From Gordonia oryzae (lineage in GTDB: Bacteria; Actinomycetota; Actinomycetes; Mycobacteriales; Mycobacteriaceae): a stretch of 64,000 nt of DNA. Positions within the stretch are counted from its first letter, which is position 1; each line of letters opens with the position of its first letter. The position numbers were made by a program, and so were the translations under genes. Location: NCBI RefSeq assembly GCF_003797185.1, contig NZ_RKMH01000014.1:48783-112782 (forward strand), read 5' to 3'. Positions 1 through 11,167 of this stretch are shown here, in pieces. The notes below the pieces were generated by a model. That model searched no databases. It was not told the DNA's origin and saw nothing but the letters and a program-made list of their open reading frames with translations.

Positions 1-1
1 C

Positions 2-76
2 GCGAAGGAGCCCACCGGCGACGCCGAGTCCACCACGACCGACGCCGACAAGGCCTCCGCCGCCGAGGCTGGTTAG
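2..76 (+). CDS. C-terminal tail of an unidentified protein (cut by window edge)
   Basis: An open frame enters from the left edge and stops at TAG (74-76). The 24 visible residues are rich in Ala, Thr, Asp, Glu and Lys, like a disordered acidic tail, and show no domain. It converges on ureD, whose stop lies 10 bp away. The product cannot be named from this piece; its reality rests on codon composition and the tight convergent arrangement. Confidence 0.45.
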   Translation, partial: AKEPTGDAESTTTDADKASAAEAG

Positions 77-86
77 GGGCTGAGCT

Positions 87-797
87 TTAGGTCTGAGCGC
101 AAGCTGCCACGTCGAGAGCCTCGCAATAAGCTCGCGCCCGAGTGACCCCTCGACCCAGTGCGGTGGTCAGCGATGCGTCACCGACGAGGGCGAGCCGCGC
201 GGCGAAATGGTCGGTGTCGACATGGGCGGGGCTCGCGTCGGGATACCGGAACACGCTGGCGAGTGCGTTGAAACCCGCTGCAGCACAAAAAGATCTGGCG
301 CCCAGCTCCAGTCCGTGACGAAGGATGGGACGCCGCTCAACGTCGACGTGGAGTCGTCCGCGCCACCGTCCGGCATTATCGTCGGGGTGGTCGACGGCAG
401 ACCGGCCGATCTGGATGTACTCGTGCAGATCGATCGTCGCGTCGGCGTCGGCGTGCACCTCGATCACCGAATCGTGGTGCGCTCCCCCGGCCACCACGGT
501 CGGCTGCGGGTCGAGGCGCAGGCGGGCGCCCGCGCCGACCTCGATACGCCAGCGCGACGTCGAATCCACCCGATCCGCGGCGGGCAGGGCGATCATCGCG
601 GCCACCGATCGGAGGTCGAGTGAGGTCGCCTCCGCGAGGTGCACGAGGACCTCGATGTGGTCGCCGCCCAGCGGTGTCGCCGCGGTCCCGATCAGGTGTG
701 CACGCGTCGTCCCGGTCCGGCGAACGGCCAGCCCGCCGGTGGCACGCACACGCGGCGAGCGACCGGCCTCGACGACGATCTCGACCTCGGTGCGCAT
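87..797 (-). CDS. ureD: Urease accessory protein UreD (UreH)
   Basis: A 236-residue UreD/UreH family protein, the scaffold that binds apo-urease and, with UreF and UreG, helps insert nickel and carbamylate the active-site lysine. Family-typical features are the N-terminal beta-rich segment with the G-x-L-x-V-R-R-T pattern and the central acidic/histidine stretch. It is the last gene of ureABCFGD; its start directly follows the ureG stop, so the two are probably translated from one transcript. Length is in the lower part of the UreD range. Identity follows from both sequence and position. Confidence 0.88.
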   Translation of the reverse strand: MRTEVEIVVEAGRSPRVRATGGLAVRRTGTTRAHLIGTAATPLGGDHIEVLVHLAEATSLDLRSVAAMIALPAADRVDSTSRWRIEVGAGARLRLDPQPTVVAGGAHHDSVIEVHADADATIDLHEYIQIGRSAVDHPDDNAGRWRGRLHVDVERRPILRHGLELGARSFCAAAGFNALASVFRYPDASPAHVDTDHFAARLALVGDASLTTALGRGVTRARAYCEALDVAACAQT

Positions 798-1502
798 CTA
801 CCGCCCGGCCACCCCGCCACCCACCGGGGCGTTGGCCGTGAGATGACCACGCACCCAGGCCAGCACATCAGTAGCGGCCGGATCGTCGGTGAGTGAGATC
901 ATCGCGGTCGGGCGACCCTCCCGTACCTTGGCGGCGTCGCGACGCATGACCTCCAGATCGGCACCCACCTGCGGCGCGAGATCGGTCTTGTTGATGACGA
1001 GCAGGTCCGACCAGATCACCCCGGGGCCGCCCTTGCGGGGAACCTTGTCGCCGCCGGCGACATCGATGACGAAGATCTGCACGTCGATCAGTCCGGTGGA
1101 AAAGGTGGCGGTGAGGTTGTCACCACCGGACTCGACGAGGATCAGATCCAGCGGAGGATTGGCCGCGATCAGGTCGTCGATCGCATCAAGGTTGGCGGTG
1201 ATGTCGTCGCGGATCGCGGTGTGCGGGCAGCCACCGGTCTGCACAGCGGTGATCCGTTCGTCGGGAAGGACGGCATTGCGGCGCAGGAAGTCGGCGTCCT
1301 CGGTGGTGTAGATGTCGTTGGTCAACACGGCGACCGACAGTTCATCGCGCAGTTGACGGCACAGGGCCGCGACGAGCGCGGTCTTGCCAGAGCCGACCGG
1401 CCCGCCGATGCCGACGCGCAACGGTTCTCCGGGCTCGCGATGGCGGCGGGGCCGGTCGTGGCCGTGATCGTGGGGTTCGCCGTCGATCAGGTGCGGGGGC
1501 AT
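798..1502 (-). CDS. ureG: Urease accessory GTPase UreG
   Basis: A 234-residue SIMIBI-class GTPase that powers nickel delivery to urease. The P-loop GPVGSGKT lies near residues 34-41, followed by [13 protein letters not shown], the metal-site motif QTGGCPH and the guanine-specificity motif NKTD. The first ~21 residues form an extension holding five histidines (positions 4, 11, 13, 15, 21), plausibly a nickel-binding tail. No ureE is present in the cluster, so this tail may take over part of its metal-storage role (inference). It lies 70 bp after ureF and abuts ureD. Confidence 0.95.
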   Translation of the reverse strand: MPPHLIDGEPHDHGHDRPRRHREPGEPLRVGIGGPVGSGKTALVAALCRQLRDELSVAVLTNDIYTTEDADFLRRNAVLPDERITAVQTGGCPHTAIRDDITANLDAIDDLIAANPPLDLILVESGGDNLTATFSTGLIDVQIFVIDVAGGDKVPRKGGPGVIWSDLLVINKTDLAPQVGADLEVMRRDAAKVREGRPTAMISLTDDPAATDVLAWVRGHLTANAPVGGGVAGR

Positions 1503-1572
1503 GCATTCCTCTCGGGGGGGATCGGATCGTGGTCGGGCGCTGGTGGTCGATGGGGCTCGTGGGCCGTGGGGG

Positions 1573-2232
1573 TCAACTCATGAACAGGGGCATGGGCCGG
1601 GTCTCGTGACGCTCGGCGAGCACGTCGAGGATCGGGTCGGATAGATCCGCGAGTCCGAGTGCGGCCTGCGCCGCCACAGCTTCGCACGCGGCACCGAGGT
1701 CGGCGATCATCACCGCAACATCGGCCGGGTCGAGGGCCAGGAGCCGCTGCCCAGCCGTCGCCGTGCCGCTGACGGTCGTGTAGACGCACACCAGCGCGGT
1801 CTCCATGCCCGACAGGCCCGACGCCGCGCCGACCGAGCCGCTGATGACCGGCAGATGGGTGCTAGGCAGGTGCGCCGAGAAATCAGTGGCCGGGAACATG
1901 CGGCGGGCCAGCCGGACCATGCCACGCCCCTGTGCGAGAGACGCTTTGCGCGCGGCGGCCGACGGGGTGCGGGCATCGGTTTCGATCTGGGCGGCCGGTA
2001 TGTCGAGGGTGCCCTCGGCCACCGCGGCGGCGATCGATGCCGCGACGAGCCCGCTGGTGGTGAGTCGTCGGTGCAGGAAGGCGGCGAGGTCGGCGACCCC
2101 GCGCACAAATCCGTCGGTGATCGCCTGTTCGACACCACCGGAGTGGACGTGGCCGCCCACCGGCAGGCGCGAATCGGCCAGGGTCAGCATCATCGCCAAC
2201 GACGACGTGGCGGGTGCAGCGAGATCGGTCAC
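1573..2232 (-). CDS. ureF: Urease accessory protein UreF
   Basis: A 219-residue all-helical UreF protein, acting as GTPase regulator in the UreDFG activation complex. The N-terminal [20 protein letters not shown] segment matches the family motif (LxDSxxPxGxxxHSxGLE), and the C-terminal region carries the expected helices and a short Pro-Leu-Phe tail. It starts 6 bp after the ureC stop, consistent with translational coupling. Confidence 0.93.
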   Translation of the reverse strand: MTDLAAPATSSLAMMLTLADSRLPVGGHVHSGGVEQAITDGFVRGVADLAAFLHRRLTTSGLVAASIAAAVAEGTLDIPAAQIETDARTPSAAARKASLAQGRGMVRLARRMFPATDFSAHLPSTHLPVISGSVGAASGLSGMETALVCVYTTVSGTATAGQRLLALDPADVAVMIADLGAACEAVAAQAALGLADLSDPILDVLAERHETRPMPLFMS

Positions 2233-2238
2233 GGCGGC

Positions 2239-3957
2239 TCAGAACAGGAAGTACCGTTGAGCCATCGGAAGTTCGGGTACCGGCTCGGCATCCCACACCG
2301 CCCCGTCGATGCGCACCGTGAAAGTGTCGGGGTCGACCTCGATGGTGGGCGTGGCGGCGTTGCGAGGCATGTCGGCCTTACCAATGCCGCGGGTGTTCTT
2401 CACCGGTACCAGCCGGCGACGGATGCCGATGCGATCGGCCAGATCCTCGTCGCAGCCCGGCGCGACAAAGCTCAGCGAGGTGTCGGCGGCGGTCGGCGCC
2501 GCAGCACCGAACATGGGTCGGGGCAGGACCGGCTGCGGAGTCGGGATGGAGGCGTTGGCATCTCCCATCTGCGCCCAGGCGATCGCACCGCCTTTGATCA
2601 CCAGGTCCGGCTTCACACCGAAGAATGCCGGATCCCACAGCACGAGGTCGGCGAGCTTACCGATCTCGACCGAACCGATCTCGTCGTCGAAACCGTGGGC
2701 GACCGCCGGACAGATCGTGTATTTGGCGATATAGCGCTGCGCGCGGTTGTTGTCGGCGCGGCTGTCGCCCTCGAGCGCCCCACGTTTGCGCTTCATCACA
2801 TGCGCGGTCTGCCACGTCCGCAACACCACCTCGCCGATACGACCCATCGCCTGCGCGTCCGATCCGATCATGGAGATCGCGCCCAGGTCGTGCAGCAGGT
2901 CTTCGGCAGCGATGGTCGACGGTCGGATGCGGCTCTCGGCGAACGCGAGATCCTCGGGCACGGTCGGATTGAGGTGATGGCAGACCATCAGCATGTCGAG
3001 GTGTTCGTCGAGAGTGTTGACGGTGTGCGGTCGGGTCGGATTAGTCGAACTCGGCAGCACGTTGGCCGCCGCGGCGACGGTGATGATGTCGGGTGCGTGC
3101 CCGCCGCCTGCGCCCTCGGTGTGATAGGCGTGGATGCTGCGTCCGGCGATGGCGCCAAGGGTCGATTCGACGAAGCCTGCCTCGTTGAGAGTGTCCGAGT
3201 GCAGCGCCACCTGAACCCCCGTCTCGTCGGCCACGCGCAGGCAGGCGTCGATCGCGGCCGGGGTGCTGCCCCAGTCCTCGTGGAGCTTGAATCCCGATGC
3301 GCCGGCCCGGATCTGCTCGCGCATGGCCTCGGCGCTGACGGTGTTGCCCTTGCCCAGTAGTGCGATGTTCATGGGCCAGTGATCGGTGGCGGCGAGCATC
3401 GACGCCAGATGCCACGCGCCGGGCGTGACGGTGGTGGCCTTGGAGCCCTCCGCGGGTCCGGTGCCGCCGCCGATCAGTGTGGTGATGCCGTTTCCGAGCG
3501 CCTCCTCCATGATCTGCGGGCAGATGAAGTGCACGTGGCAGTCGATAGCCCCGGCTGTCAGGATCTTGCCGTTGCCTGCGATGATTTCCGTCGACGCCCC
3601 GATCACCAGGTCGGGATGCACCCCGTCCATCGTGTCAGGATTGCCGGCCTTGCCCATGGCGACGATGCGGCCGTCGCGGATTCCGATGTCTGCCTTGATG
3701 ATTCCCCAATGGTCGAGCACGACCACGCCGGTGATGACGGTGTCGGGCGCGCCCTCGGCGCGGGTGGCGCGACTCTGCCCCATCGATTCCCGGATGACCT
3801 TGCCGCCACCGAACACCGCTTCGTCGCCGGCCAGACCCGGACCGCCGCAACGGTCCTCAGTGACCTCGATGAGCAGTTCGGTGTCGGCCAGACGGATCAG
3901 ATCGCCGGTGGTGGGGCCGAACAGTTGCGCGTAACGGTCACGTCCGAGGATCGCCAT
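2239..3957 (-). CDS. ureC: Urease alpha subunit UreC
   Basis: Catalytic subunit of nickel urease (urea to ammonia and carbamate), 572 residues from the ATG at 3957; the frame stays open 48 bp further up, but homologues begin with [19 protein letters not shown]. Nickel ligands H141 and H143 (DCHVHFICP), the carbamylated K224 (GFKLHEDWG), a further histidine near 253 and the flap Cys326-His327 (MVCHHLNP) are all present, so it should be active. One base separates the ureB stop from its start. Confidence 0.97.
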   Translation of the reverse strand: MAILGRDRYAQLFGPTTGDLIRLADTELLIEVTEDRCGGPGLAGDEAVFGGGKVIRESMGQSRATRAEGAPDTVITGVVVLDHWGIIKADIGIRDGRIVAMGKAGNPDTMDGVHPDLVIGASTEIIAGNGKILTAGAIDCHVHFICPQIMEEALGNGITTLIGGGTGPAEGSKATTVTPGAWHLASMLAATDHWPMNIALLGKGNTVSAEAMREQIRAGASGFKLHEDWGSTPAAIDACLRVADETGVQVALHSDTLNEAGFVESTLGAIAGRSIHAYHTEGAGGGHAPDIITVAAAANVLPSSTNPTRPHTVNTLDEHLDMLMVCHHLNPTVPEDLAFAESRIRPSTIAAEDLLHDLGAISMIGSDAQAMGRIGEVVLRTWQTAHVMKRKRGALEGDSRADNNRAQRYIAKYTICPAVAHGFDDEIGSVEIGKLADLVLWDPAFFGVKPDLVIKGGAIAWAQMGDANASIPTPQPVLPRPMFGAAAPTAADTSLSFVAPGCDEDLADRIGIRRRLVPVKNTRGIGKADMPRNAATPTIEVDPDTFTVRIDGAVWDAEPVPELPMAQRYFLF

Positions 3958-3958
3958 C

Positions 3959-4288
3959 TCAGCCCACCTTTCCGGGCGCATCCAGCGAGATCCCGTGCAC
4001 CTCACGGGTCCCGCCGAGCGGTACCAGTCTCACCGTCATCTCGATTCCCGGTTCGAAGCGCACCGCGGTGCCGGCGGGGATGTCCAGGCGTCGTCCCCGC
4101 GCCTGATCGCGATCGACGTCGAGCGCCGGATTGGCCTGCGGGAAGTGAACGTGACTGCCGACCTGCACCGGGCGATCACCGGTATTGGTAACGGTCAGGG
4201 TGATCGCCGGGGCTCCCTCATTGAGTTCGATGTCGCCGTCGGCGGTGATCACTTCACCGGGCACGATCGTCGATTTCTGCTGCGCCAC
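3959..4288 (-). CDS. ureB: Urease beta subunit UreB
   Basis: A 109-residue structural beta subunit. It opens with the family pattern (I-V-P-G-E-V then D-G-D-I-E-L-N), has G-S-H-V-H-F in the middle and G-T-A-V-R-F-E-P-G near the end. It sits between ureA (17 bp upstream) and ureC (1 bp downstream), the usual order where gamma and beta subunits are separate polypeptides, as in actinobacteria. Confidence 0.96.
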   Translation of the reverse strand: MAQQKSTIVPGEVITADGDIELNEGAPAITLTVTNTGDRPVQVGSHVHFPQANPALDVDRDQARGRRLDIPAGTAVRFEPGIEMTVRLVPLGGTREVHGISLDAPGKVG

Positions 4289-4305
4289 TGGATAACTCCC
4301 CTACC

Positions 4306-4608
4306 TCAGCCGATCGGATGATGAACGGTGACCAACTTGGTACCGTCCGGGAAAGTCGCCTCGACCTGCACGTCGTGCAGCATCTCCGGAATCCCGTCCA
4401 TTACGTCGTCGCGGGTGAGTACCTCGCGGCCGCTCGCCATGAGTTCGGCGACAGTCCGCCCATCTCGCGCACCTTCGAGGACGTGATCGGTGATGACGGC
4501 GACCGCCTCCGGATAATTGAGCCTGAGTCCGCGGCCCTGCCTGCGGCGGGCCAGCTCGGCGGCGTAGGAGATGAGCAGACGCTCCTGCTCATGCGGCGAC
4601 AGTCGCAC
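4306..4608 (-). CDS. ureA: Urease gamma subunit UreA
   Basis: The 100-residue gamma subunit begins at GTG (4608): [10 protein letters not shown], matching the UreA N-terminus. The frame is open for ~640 bp upstream but that part overlaps the neighbouring aldolase-like gene and has no homology. A purine-rich site (GAAGGA) lies about 8 bases before the GTG. Motifs include [10 protein letters not shown] and [10 protein letters not shown], and the C-terminus ends H-H-P-I-G as in the family. It is the first structural urease gene, 143 bp after the preceding stop, so a separate urease promoter may lie in 4609-4751. Confidence 0.95.
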   Translation of the reverse strand: MRLSPHEQERLLISYAAELARRRQGRGLRLNYPEAVAVITDHVLEGARDGRTVAELMASGREVLTRDDVMDGIPEMLHDVQVEATFPDGTKLVTVHHPIG

Positions 4609-4751
4609 CGATTCCGTCCTTCCCCGTGTCGGTACCTGCTGGAATTCGACGCCCTCGGGTCCGAATTCATCTCCGGGGCACCTGCGGTGCACTCCGGCTC
4701 CGTCATCCTGCCACTTCTCGCATCGCTCGGCGCGGTGAGCGCATCGAGGAG

Positions 4752-6008
4752 TCAGTCGGATGTCAGGGCACCGCCGCCCGCCAACAATTCGTCGAGCCGC
4801 GACAGGGTGCACAACGGCGCCGTCCGGGTCACCTCGTCGACGGTGAACGCCGCGGCGGCCAGGCCGCGGCGGATCACCAGTGCCAGCGACATCGCGGTCG
4901 CCGGCTCGTCGACCACATCGCCGGAGCGCCGCTCGAAATAGGCCTGCAATCGGCTCGCGGCGGCCGGCATCGCCGACCGATAGAAGCCGACGACCGCCAG
5001 CCAGCGGGTGACGAGATGCCCCGGGTGCATGTCCCAGCCCTGATAGAAGCCGCGCTCCAACGACCGCGTGACCAGCCGGTGATGGCGACGCAGTGCCGCG
5101 TCGATCTGTTCGGGCTCCCCGGTGGGCATCACCTGGGTGGATCCGTCGCTGATCCACACCCCGGTCTGCGCGGCGGCCACCTGCATGACGGCCTTGGCAT
5201 GGTCGGCGACGGGATGCTCGAGCGACTGCTGCGCCGAGACGATCCCACACGCAGCGCTGTAGTCGTAGGTGCCGTAGTGCAGTCCCCAGATGCGCCGGCC
5301 ACCACGGTGTATGGCCTGCGCCAGGGTGGCGCGGCCGTCCGGGCCGAGCACGGCCTGCGGGATCTCGATCTGCAACTCCACCCGCACCGATGCCTCGGTG
5401 AGTCCATGCGCGCGCTCGAACTCCTCGCAGAGGACCGTGATCGCGTCAACCTGCCGGACGTCACGCAGCTTGGGCACAGTGACGACGAAGCCCGAGGGCA
5501 CTCCCCCCGCCCCATCGAGAACGAGTTCGAGGGTGCGAATGCCGCGGGCCCGCTCGTACGCACCGAGCCCCTTGGCCCGCACACCCGCCGCCCGAGGAGC
5601 GTGCGGACGATCGGCCACCCATCTGGTCAGTATCTGACCGGCACGACGGGCGTCGGCATCCTCGCGCTCGTCACCACGCCAGCCGTAGCCGTCCTCGAGG
5701 TCGATGCGCAGGTCTTCGATCGGGTTGACGGCCAAACGGGTTCGCACGATCTCGCGCACCTCATCGCCGGCGAGATCGGCCACCGTCGGCGCGCTCGACT
5801 CGAGCGCGAGCGCGGCGGTTCCCCACCGGCGGGGGGTGTCGACGTCGACATCGGCGGCACTGACGTACACGGTGTGCACGGGTTGGGGTTCCGCACGATC
5901 CCCGGGAAACCACCGACCGAGATCGTCGTCCACCGGTGCCAGTAATTCCTCGATCCGCGCGCGGGCATGGTCGCTGATGCTGCGCGCTGCGGACGTGGGC
6001 TCGGTCAT
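4752..6008 (-). CDS. DUF6986-type HpcH/HpaI aldolase / citrate-lyase-like enzyme
   Basis: A 418-residue protein resembling actinobacterial proteins of the HpcH/HpaI aldolase, citrate lyase and malate synthase superfamily (DUF6986 as I recall). Expected acidic and arginine sites are visible: D-L-E-D-G-Y-G around residues 95-101, V-E-L-Q-I-E (a glutamate on a TIM-barrel strand), and [15 protein letters not shown]. Such genes often accompany purine or allantoin catabolism, from memory. The ATG at 6008 overlaps the thioesterase stop by ATGA. Substrate unknown; a CoA-ester or 2-oxoacid aldol or lyase reaction is plausible but unproven. Confidence 0.78.
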   Translation of the reverse strand: MTEPTSAARSISDHARARIEELLAPVDDDLGRWFPGDRAEPQPVHTVYVSAADVDVDTPRRWGTAALALESSAPTVADLAGDEVREIVRTRLAVNPIEDLRIDLEDGYGWRGDEREDADARRAGQILTRWVADRPHAPRAAGVRAKGLGAYERARGIRTLELVLDGAGGVPSGFVVTVPKLRDVRQVDAITVLCEEFERAHGLTEASVRVELQIEIPQAVLGPDGRATLAQAIHRGGRRIWGLHYGTYDYSAACGIVSAQQSLEHPVADHAKAVMQVAAAQTGVWISDGSTQVMPTGEPEQIDAALRRHHRLVTRSLERGFYQGWDMHPGHLVTRWLAVVGFYRSAMPAAASRLQAYFERRSGDVVDEPATAMSLALVIRRGLAAAAFTVDEVTRTAPLCTLSRLDELLAGGGALTSD

Positions 6009-6439
6009 CGTGGCAACGTACCTTCGCCGACCTCGATGTTCTGCAGCCGCACCTGGCTGCGACTGACCATCCGGTCCTGGTTGTCGAAGATCTCCACCGC
6101 CCACAGCTGCTGTCGCCGCCCGCGGTGAATGGGACTGGTACGTGCGGTGATCGTGCCCGTACTGATCGAGCGGAGGAAGTCGGTGTTGTTGTTCACGCCG
6201 ACCGCGGTGCCCCCGATGCCGGTCTCTTGCAACCAGTAGAAGCCGCTCATGCTGGCCGCGCTCTCGGCCACGGCGCAGTACACGCCGCCGTGCACAATCC
6301 CGAAGGGCTGATGATGTTTGGGGCCGAGTTCGACAGTGGCGATCAGCCCGTCGATCGTCACCGAGTCGATGACCGTGCCCAACTCGCTGTCGAACCCGCG
6401 CCACCCGGTCGACTTCACGTACTCCTCGTTGCTCGTCAT
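6005..6439 (-). CDS. PaaI-family hotdog thioesterase
   Basis: A 144-residue single hotdog domain. The HGGVYCAVAESAAS segment is the classic PaaI motif (HGG followed by a catalytic acidic residue on the long helix), so it probably hydrolyses an acyl- or aryl-CoA. The ATG at 6439 gives the expected length; a further 72 bp is open upstream but not family-like. No good Shine-Dalgarno site precedes it. It corresponds in position to Rv1847, next to urease in M. tuberculosis, and is coupled to the aldolase-like gene by a 4-bp overlap. Confidence 0.85.
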   Translation of the reverse strand: MTSNEEYVKSTGWRGFDSELGTVIDSVTIDGLIATVELGPKHHQPFGIVHGGVYCAVAESAASMSGFYWLQETGIGGTAVGVNNNTDFLRSISTGTITARTSPIHRGRRQQLWAVEIFDNQDRMVSRSQVRLQNIEVGEGTLPR

Positions 6440-6499
6440 AACGACAAGAGTGTCATGTCCGAGGGAATCGGGGTAAGGCGAAAGCCTTCCTGAGGAACC

Positions 6500-6537
6500 G
6501 GTAGGTCCCACATCTCGTTGGAGATGTGGGACCTACC
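6500..6537. repeat. Perfect 17-bp inverted repeat with 4-base loop
   Basis: Bases 6500-6516 and 6521-6537 are exact reverse complements around loop GTTG, giving a very stable hairpin on either strand. It lies between two divergent genes (thioesterase leftward, blaI-like rightward), where a terminator is not expected. No U-tract follows on either side. It may be an operator, a leader-RNA structure or an insulating bidirectional terminator; the sequence alone does not decide. Confidence 0.8.
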
Positions 6538-6601
6538 GCGGCGTGGACCGGGGGTCTCTGCAGCCCTCAGGACTCTCGCGCGGTCCAACGATTAATTAAT
6601 G

Positions 6602-6616
6602 TAGGCTAGCCTTATT
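6602..6616. promoter_or_regulatory. Candidate DtxR/IdeR-type iron box
   Basis: TAGGCTAGCCTTATT, containing the perfect 10-base palindrome AGGCTAGCCT, is preceded by an AT-rich run unusual for this genome (ATTAATTAAT). It matches 11 of 17 aligned positions of the actinobacterial IdeR consensus TWAGGTWAGSCTWACCTWA by eye. It lies ~130 bp before the blaI-like start and ~160 bp from the divergent thioesterase. The match is imperfect, so this is only a candidate; TAGGCT may instead be a -10 element. Confidence 0.35.
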
Positions 6617-6744
6617 CGGCTGTCAAGCGCGGTGGGGTGCCACTGGGTGAAGATCCAGCTCACACGCCATAACCACACACACCGCAGCCGACACAATCGC
6701 ACGCAAACGAGTCGGATACGGCATCGAGGAGAATCAGCAGTAAA

Positions 6745-7143
6745 ATGCGGAAGATGAACGGATTGGGAGACCTTGAGCGGGCAGTCATGGATACGCTGTG
6801 GGCCACTCCCACCCCACAGACGGTCCGACAGGTCCACGAGTCGCTCTCGGCGAACAGGTCACTGGCCTACACGACGGTGATGACGGTTCTACAGCGCCTG
6901 GCCAAGAAAAATCTGGTGACCCAGATCCGTGAGGACCGAGCCCACAAGTACGTGCCGACACATCCGCGTGAAGATCTAGTCGCGTCGCTGATGGTCGACG
7001 CCCTGAGTGAAGCCGACGCCCCAGGCTCCCGCCACGCGGCGCTGGTCTCGTTCGTCGGTCGGGTCGGCGCCGACGAGGCCGCCGCCCTGCGCCACGCACT
7101 CGATGAGCTCGAAGCCGCCCGTGCGCCGCGTGGAACCGGCTAG
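6745..7143 (+). CDS. blaI: BlaI/MecI/CopY-family repressor
   Basis: A 132-residue winged-helix repressor: the N-terminal DNA-binding domain has LGDLERAVMDTLW, then the recognition-helix region TTVMTVLQRLAKKNLV; the C-terminal half is the helical dimerisation arm containing the usual cleavage region. A GAGGAG-type site lies ~12 bases upstream of the ATG; a second in-frame ATG at 6754 is an alternative. The next gene is an M56 peptidase, the standard BlaI-BlaR1 pairing, matching Rv1846c-Rv1845c. It likely represses its own operon and distant targets until cleaved. Confidence 0.9.
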   Translation: MRKMNGLGDLERAVMDTLWATPTPQTVRQVHESLSANRSLAYTTVMTVLQRLAKKNLVTQIREDRAHKYVPTHPREDLVASLMVDALSEADAPGSRHAALVSFVGRVGADEAAALRHALDELEAARAPRGTG

Positions 7144-7190
7144 ATTCACCTGAAACAGCCCGCACAGCCCAACCGCGAGGACCGCCAACG

Positions 7191-8144
7191 ATGACCGCTC
7201 TTCTTTTCGGCATCCTGACGTTGCTGTTGGTCGGTCCCGTTCCCGAGGCCCTGTCCCGCGCCGCGTGGCCGATTCGCGCGCCACGCGCGGCCATGACACT
7301 GTGGCAGGCGATCGCGCTGGCGGCAGTGCTCTCGGCGTTCAGTTGCGGACTCGCGATCGCAGCGAATCTCCTCGCCCCCGGTGCCGACGGCACCCCGACC
7401 ACCCACCCGCTGCACGAGATCGAACGCCTCGGCATTCCGCTGTGGTCGATCTACATCTCGGTCTTCGCCCTCACCCTGCTGATCGGCGCGCGGTTGTTGT
7501 TCACCGTGGTCCGCGTCGGGGTGCGCACCCGAGCCCGCCGGGCCAATCACCGCCAACTGATCGACATCCTCGACGCCTGCGATCGCTCCGACCACACCCA
7601 TCCGCTGTTCGCACGTGACATCCGCATGCTCGACGTCAGTGAACCCCTCGCGTATTGCCTGCCCGGCCTGCGTCAACGTGTCGTGCTCTCCGAAGGCGTG
7701 GTGTCCCGACTGACCCGCGACGAGCTGATCGCGGTGATCACCCACGAACGCGCCCACCTACGCGCACGGCACGATCTGGTCCTTGAGGCATTCATCGCAC
7801 TCCATGAGGCATTCCCACGGTTCGTCCGCAGCAGTTCGGCTCTCGACGCGGTGAAGCTGCTTGTCGAGGCCCTCGCCGACGACCAGGCCGTCCGTGCCAC
7901 CGCTCCCACCACACTCGGTCGTGCCCTTGTCGCTTGCGCCGACGCGGTCGCCCCGCGTGGAGCGATGGCCGTCGGCGGTCCCACCACCCTCACCCGGGTC
8001 AACCGTCTCTGTCACGACCGGCCCACCCCCCTGCTCGCGCTGGCCGCCTACGCCACCGCTGTGGCGATTCTCGTGGTACCCACCCTCGCGGTCGCAATTC
8101 CCTGGCTGACCGAGATCAGCCGGCTGCTCACGGCCCATCACTAA
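7191..8144 (+). CDS. M56-family membrane metallopeptidase (BlaR1-like, no sensor domain)
   Basis: A 317-residue integral membrane protease. Hydrophobic segments lie near residues 2-18, 36-60, 84-108 and 288-308; the zinc motif H185-E-R-A-H189 sits in a cytoplasmic loop before ELIAVITHERAH-type helices. Like its mycobacterial counterpart Rv1845c it lacks the penicillin-binding sensor domain of staphylococcal BlaR1. It lies 47 bp after the BlaI-like gene; the pair is expected to act together, with the protease inactivating the repressor. Confidence 0.88.
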   Translation: MTALLFGILTLLLVGPVPEALSRAAWPIRAPRAAMTLWQAIALAAVLSAFSCGLAIAANLLAPGADGTPTTHPLHEIERLGIPLWSIYISVFALTLLIGARLLFTVVRVGVRTRARRANHRQLIDILDACDRSDHTHPLFARDIRMLDVSEPLAYCLPGLRQRVVLSEGVVSRLTRDELIAVITHERAHLRARHDLVLEAFIALHEAFPRFVRSSSALDAVKLLVEALADDQAVRATAPTTLGRALVACADAVAPRGAMAVGGPTTLTRVNRLCHDRPTPLLALAAYATAVAILVVPTLAVAIPWLTEISRLLTAHH

Positions 8145-8206
8145 TCCACGACATCGGTATCGGCGGGCAGGGTCACCCGACAACGCGCGACGGACCCGAT
8201 TACCCA

Positions 8207-8212
8207 TAGGCT
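8207..8212 (+). promoter_or_regulatory. Candidate -10 element of a leaderless gnd transcript
   Basis: TAGGCT fits the actinobacterial TANNNT -10 pattern and ends 6 bases before the gnd ATG at 8219. No Shine-Dalgarno site precedes that ATG, so transcription probably starts at or next to the start codon. Inferred from spacing only. Confidence 0.45.
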
Positions 8213-8218
8213 GGGGAC

Positions 8219-11160
<2,942 letters not shown>

Positions 11161-11167
11161 GCGCCCA

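Noticed and set aside
1855..3360. Long rightward open frame opposite ureC and ureF
   Set aside because: Antisense shadow of high-GC genes; no family resemblance, while the minus-strand urease genes carry complete motifs.
4609..5250. Long N-terminal extension of UreA
   Set aside because: Overlaps the aldolase-like gene in another frame and lacks homology; the GTG at 4608 is family-consistent with a good SD.
6592..6837. Small leftward frame over the blaI promoter
   Set aside because: Cys/Arg/Trp-rich composition, overlaps blaI and the promoter region; not protein-like.
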